A stretch of DNA of 28,495 nucleotides from a virus. Numbering within the stretch: position 1 is the first letter of the stretch; each line of letters starts with the position of its first letter. The notes below the pieces were generated by a model, which saw nothing but the letters and a program-made list of their open reading frames with translations, had not been told where the DNA came from and ran no database searches. Below are positions 28,143-28,495 of the stretch, one piece after another. The position numbers were made by a program, and so were the translations under genes. The stretch is taken from IMG/VR virus record IMGVR_UViG_3300037086_000028, positions 1 to 28,495 of that record. One strand, written 5' to 3'.

Positions 28143-28495
28143 ATGCCACTATTTGAAATTAAATCACGATGGGATTCAAAAATAATTTTTTCATTAGAAA
28201 TAGGTACTTTAAAATTATGTTTAGAGGCGGCAGTAAAATCCCGTGCCAATTTATCCGGTGCCGATTTATCCGGTGCCAATTTATCCGGTGCCAATTTATC
28301 CGGTGCCGATTTATCCGATACCAATTTATTCAATGCCAATTTATCCGGTGCCGATTTATCCGGTGCCAATTTATCCGGTGCCAATTTATCCGGTGCCAAT
28401 TTATCCGGTGCCGATTTATCCGATACCAATTTATTCAATGCCAATTTATCCGGTGCCGATTTATCCGGTGCCAATTTATCCGGTGCCAATTTATC
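28143..28495 (+). CDS. Pentapeptide-repeat protein, 3' end beyond window
   Basis: ATG at 28143 after GGGGG; 117 codons are open to the window edge. A 34-residue head ([20 protein letters not shown], then [14 protein letters not shown]) is followed from residue 35 by A-[ND]-L-S-x repeats ([20 protein letters not shown]). These should form a right-handed quadrilateral beta-helix. Such proteins can mimic DNA (gyrase inhibitors such as Qnr and MfpA) or act as scaffolds. In an early phage position an effect on host enzymes is conceivable but not shown. The opposite strand has a long stop-free frame (repeats of APDKL), which is only a shadow of the repeat. Confidence 0.85.
   Translation, partial: MPLFEIKSRWDSKIIFSLEIGTLKLCLEAAVKSRANLSGADLSGANLSGANLSGADLSDTNLFNANLSGADLSGANLSGANLSGANLSGADLSDTNLFNANLSGADLSGANLSGANL
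28242..28495 (+). repeat. 15-bp tandem repeat array with a 105-bp higher-order unit
   Basis: Near-identical copies of GGTGCCAATTTATCC, with A/G variation giving Asn or Asp. The variant block GATACCAATTTATTCAATGC recurs 105 bp apart (28317 and 28422), so seven-repeat segments were recently duplicated as a unit. The array runs off the window. Confidence 0.9.

Noticed and set aside
28043-28489. Long minus-strand frame of APDKL repeats
   Set aside because: It is the reverse complement of the pentapeptide array. The plus strand has a promoter, ribosome site and a recognised repeat family.
1-28495. CRISPR array, rRNA, insertion sequence, integrase or lysis gene
   Set aside because: None was seen. 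The only short regular arrays are coding repeats (collagen and pentapeptide), and no transposase, recombinase, endolysin or holin motif was recognised.

Overview
The window is most of the genome of a tailed phage (or a prophage of one), about 40% G+C by eye. Its virion genes are those of a P22-like short-tailed phage: a P22-type portal, scaffold and coat set, two gp4-like tail accessory proteins and a gp10-like packaged-DNA stabilisation protein. No host genes are visible and the host cannot be named. Sec signal peptides, a tailspike and LPS-type sugar genes point to a Gram-negative host. Integrase, lysis, tail-needle and ejection-protein genes are not seen and may lie beyond the left edge.

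Almost everything is on the minus strand, so it reads from right to left. The right end (27.4-28.5 kb) is the control region. A small XRE repressor has a promoter so close that its mRNA should be leaderless. It is divergent from a rightward pentapeptide-repeat gene cut by the window end, and the two promoters share a 9-bp word at their -10 elements. Leftward from the repressor (27.9 to 22.0 kb) come a winged-helix-like protein, a gene remnant without a start, an HNH-like protein, a DNA methyltransferase, NinG, small unknowns, a truncated replication protein, a RusA-like resolvase, a replication initiator, a probable helicase loader and a Cys-rich HTH protein.

A short rightward operon (20.9-22.0 kb) with a near-consensus promoter and its own terminator faces this stream. 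It has a frameshifted 29-codon membrane peptide, a 173-aa unknown, a 41-aa membrane protein and a 51-aa zinc protein.

Leftward from 20.5 kb runs the packaging and virion module: putative small terminase, an intergenic region with CTGTTGATA repeats, a GroES-like co-chaperonin, large terminase, portal, scaffold, coat and a small decoration-like protein. A sugar cassette follows (glycosyltransferase, minimal DegT aminotransferase, two left-handed beta-helix acyltransferases). After it come small proteins, the two gp4-like proteins, the gp10-like protein, a collagen-like fibre, a membrane protein, a glycosyltransferase-methyltransferase fusion, a lectin-like protein and a pectate-lyase-fold tailspike running off the left edge.

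The most striking points are these. The conserved C-terminal module of the gp10-like protein is missing from it and sits at the end of a different gene 3.4 kb downstream. A 40-bp perfect direct repeat, equal to a 12-codon mini-ORF, bounds the NinG cassette and truncates a replication gene. A 23-bp inverted repeat flanks the winged-helix-like gene next to a decapitated gene. Several microgenes are stop/start-coupled to their neighbours. All functional names come from recognising sequence motifs by eye; no database search was run.
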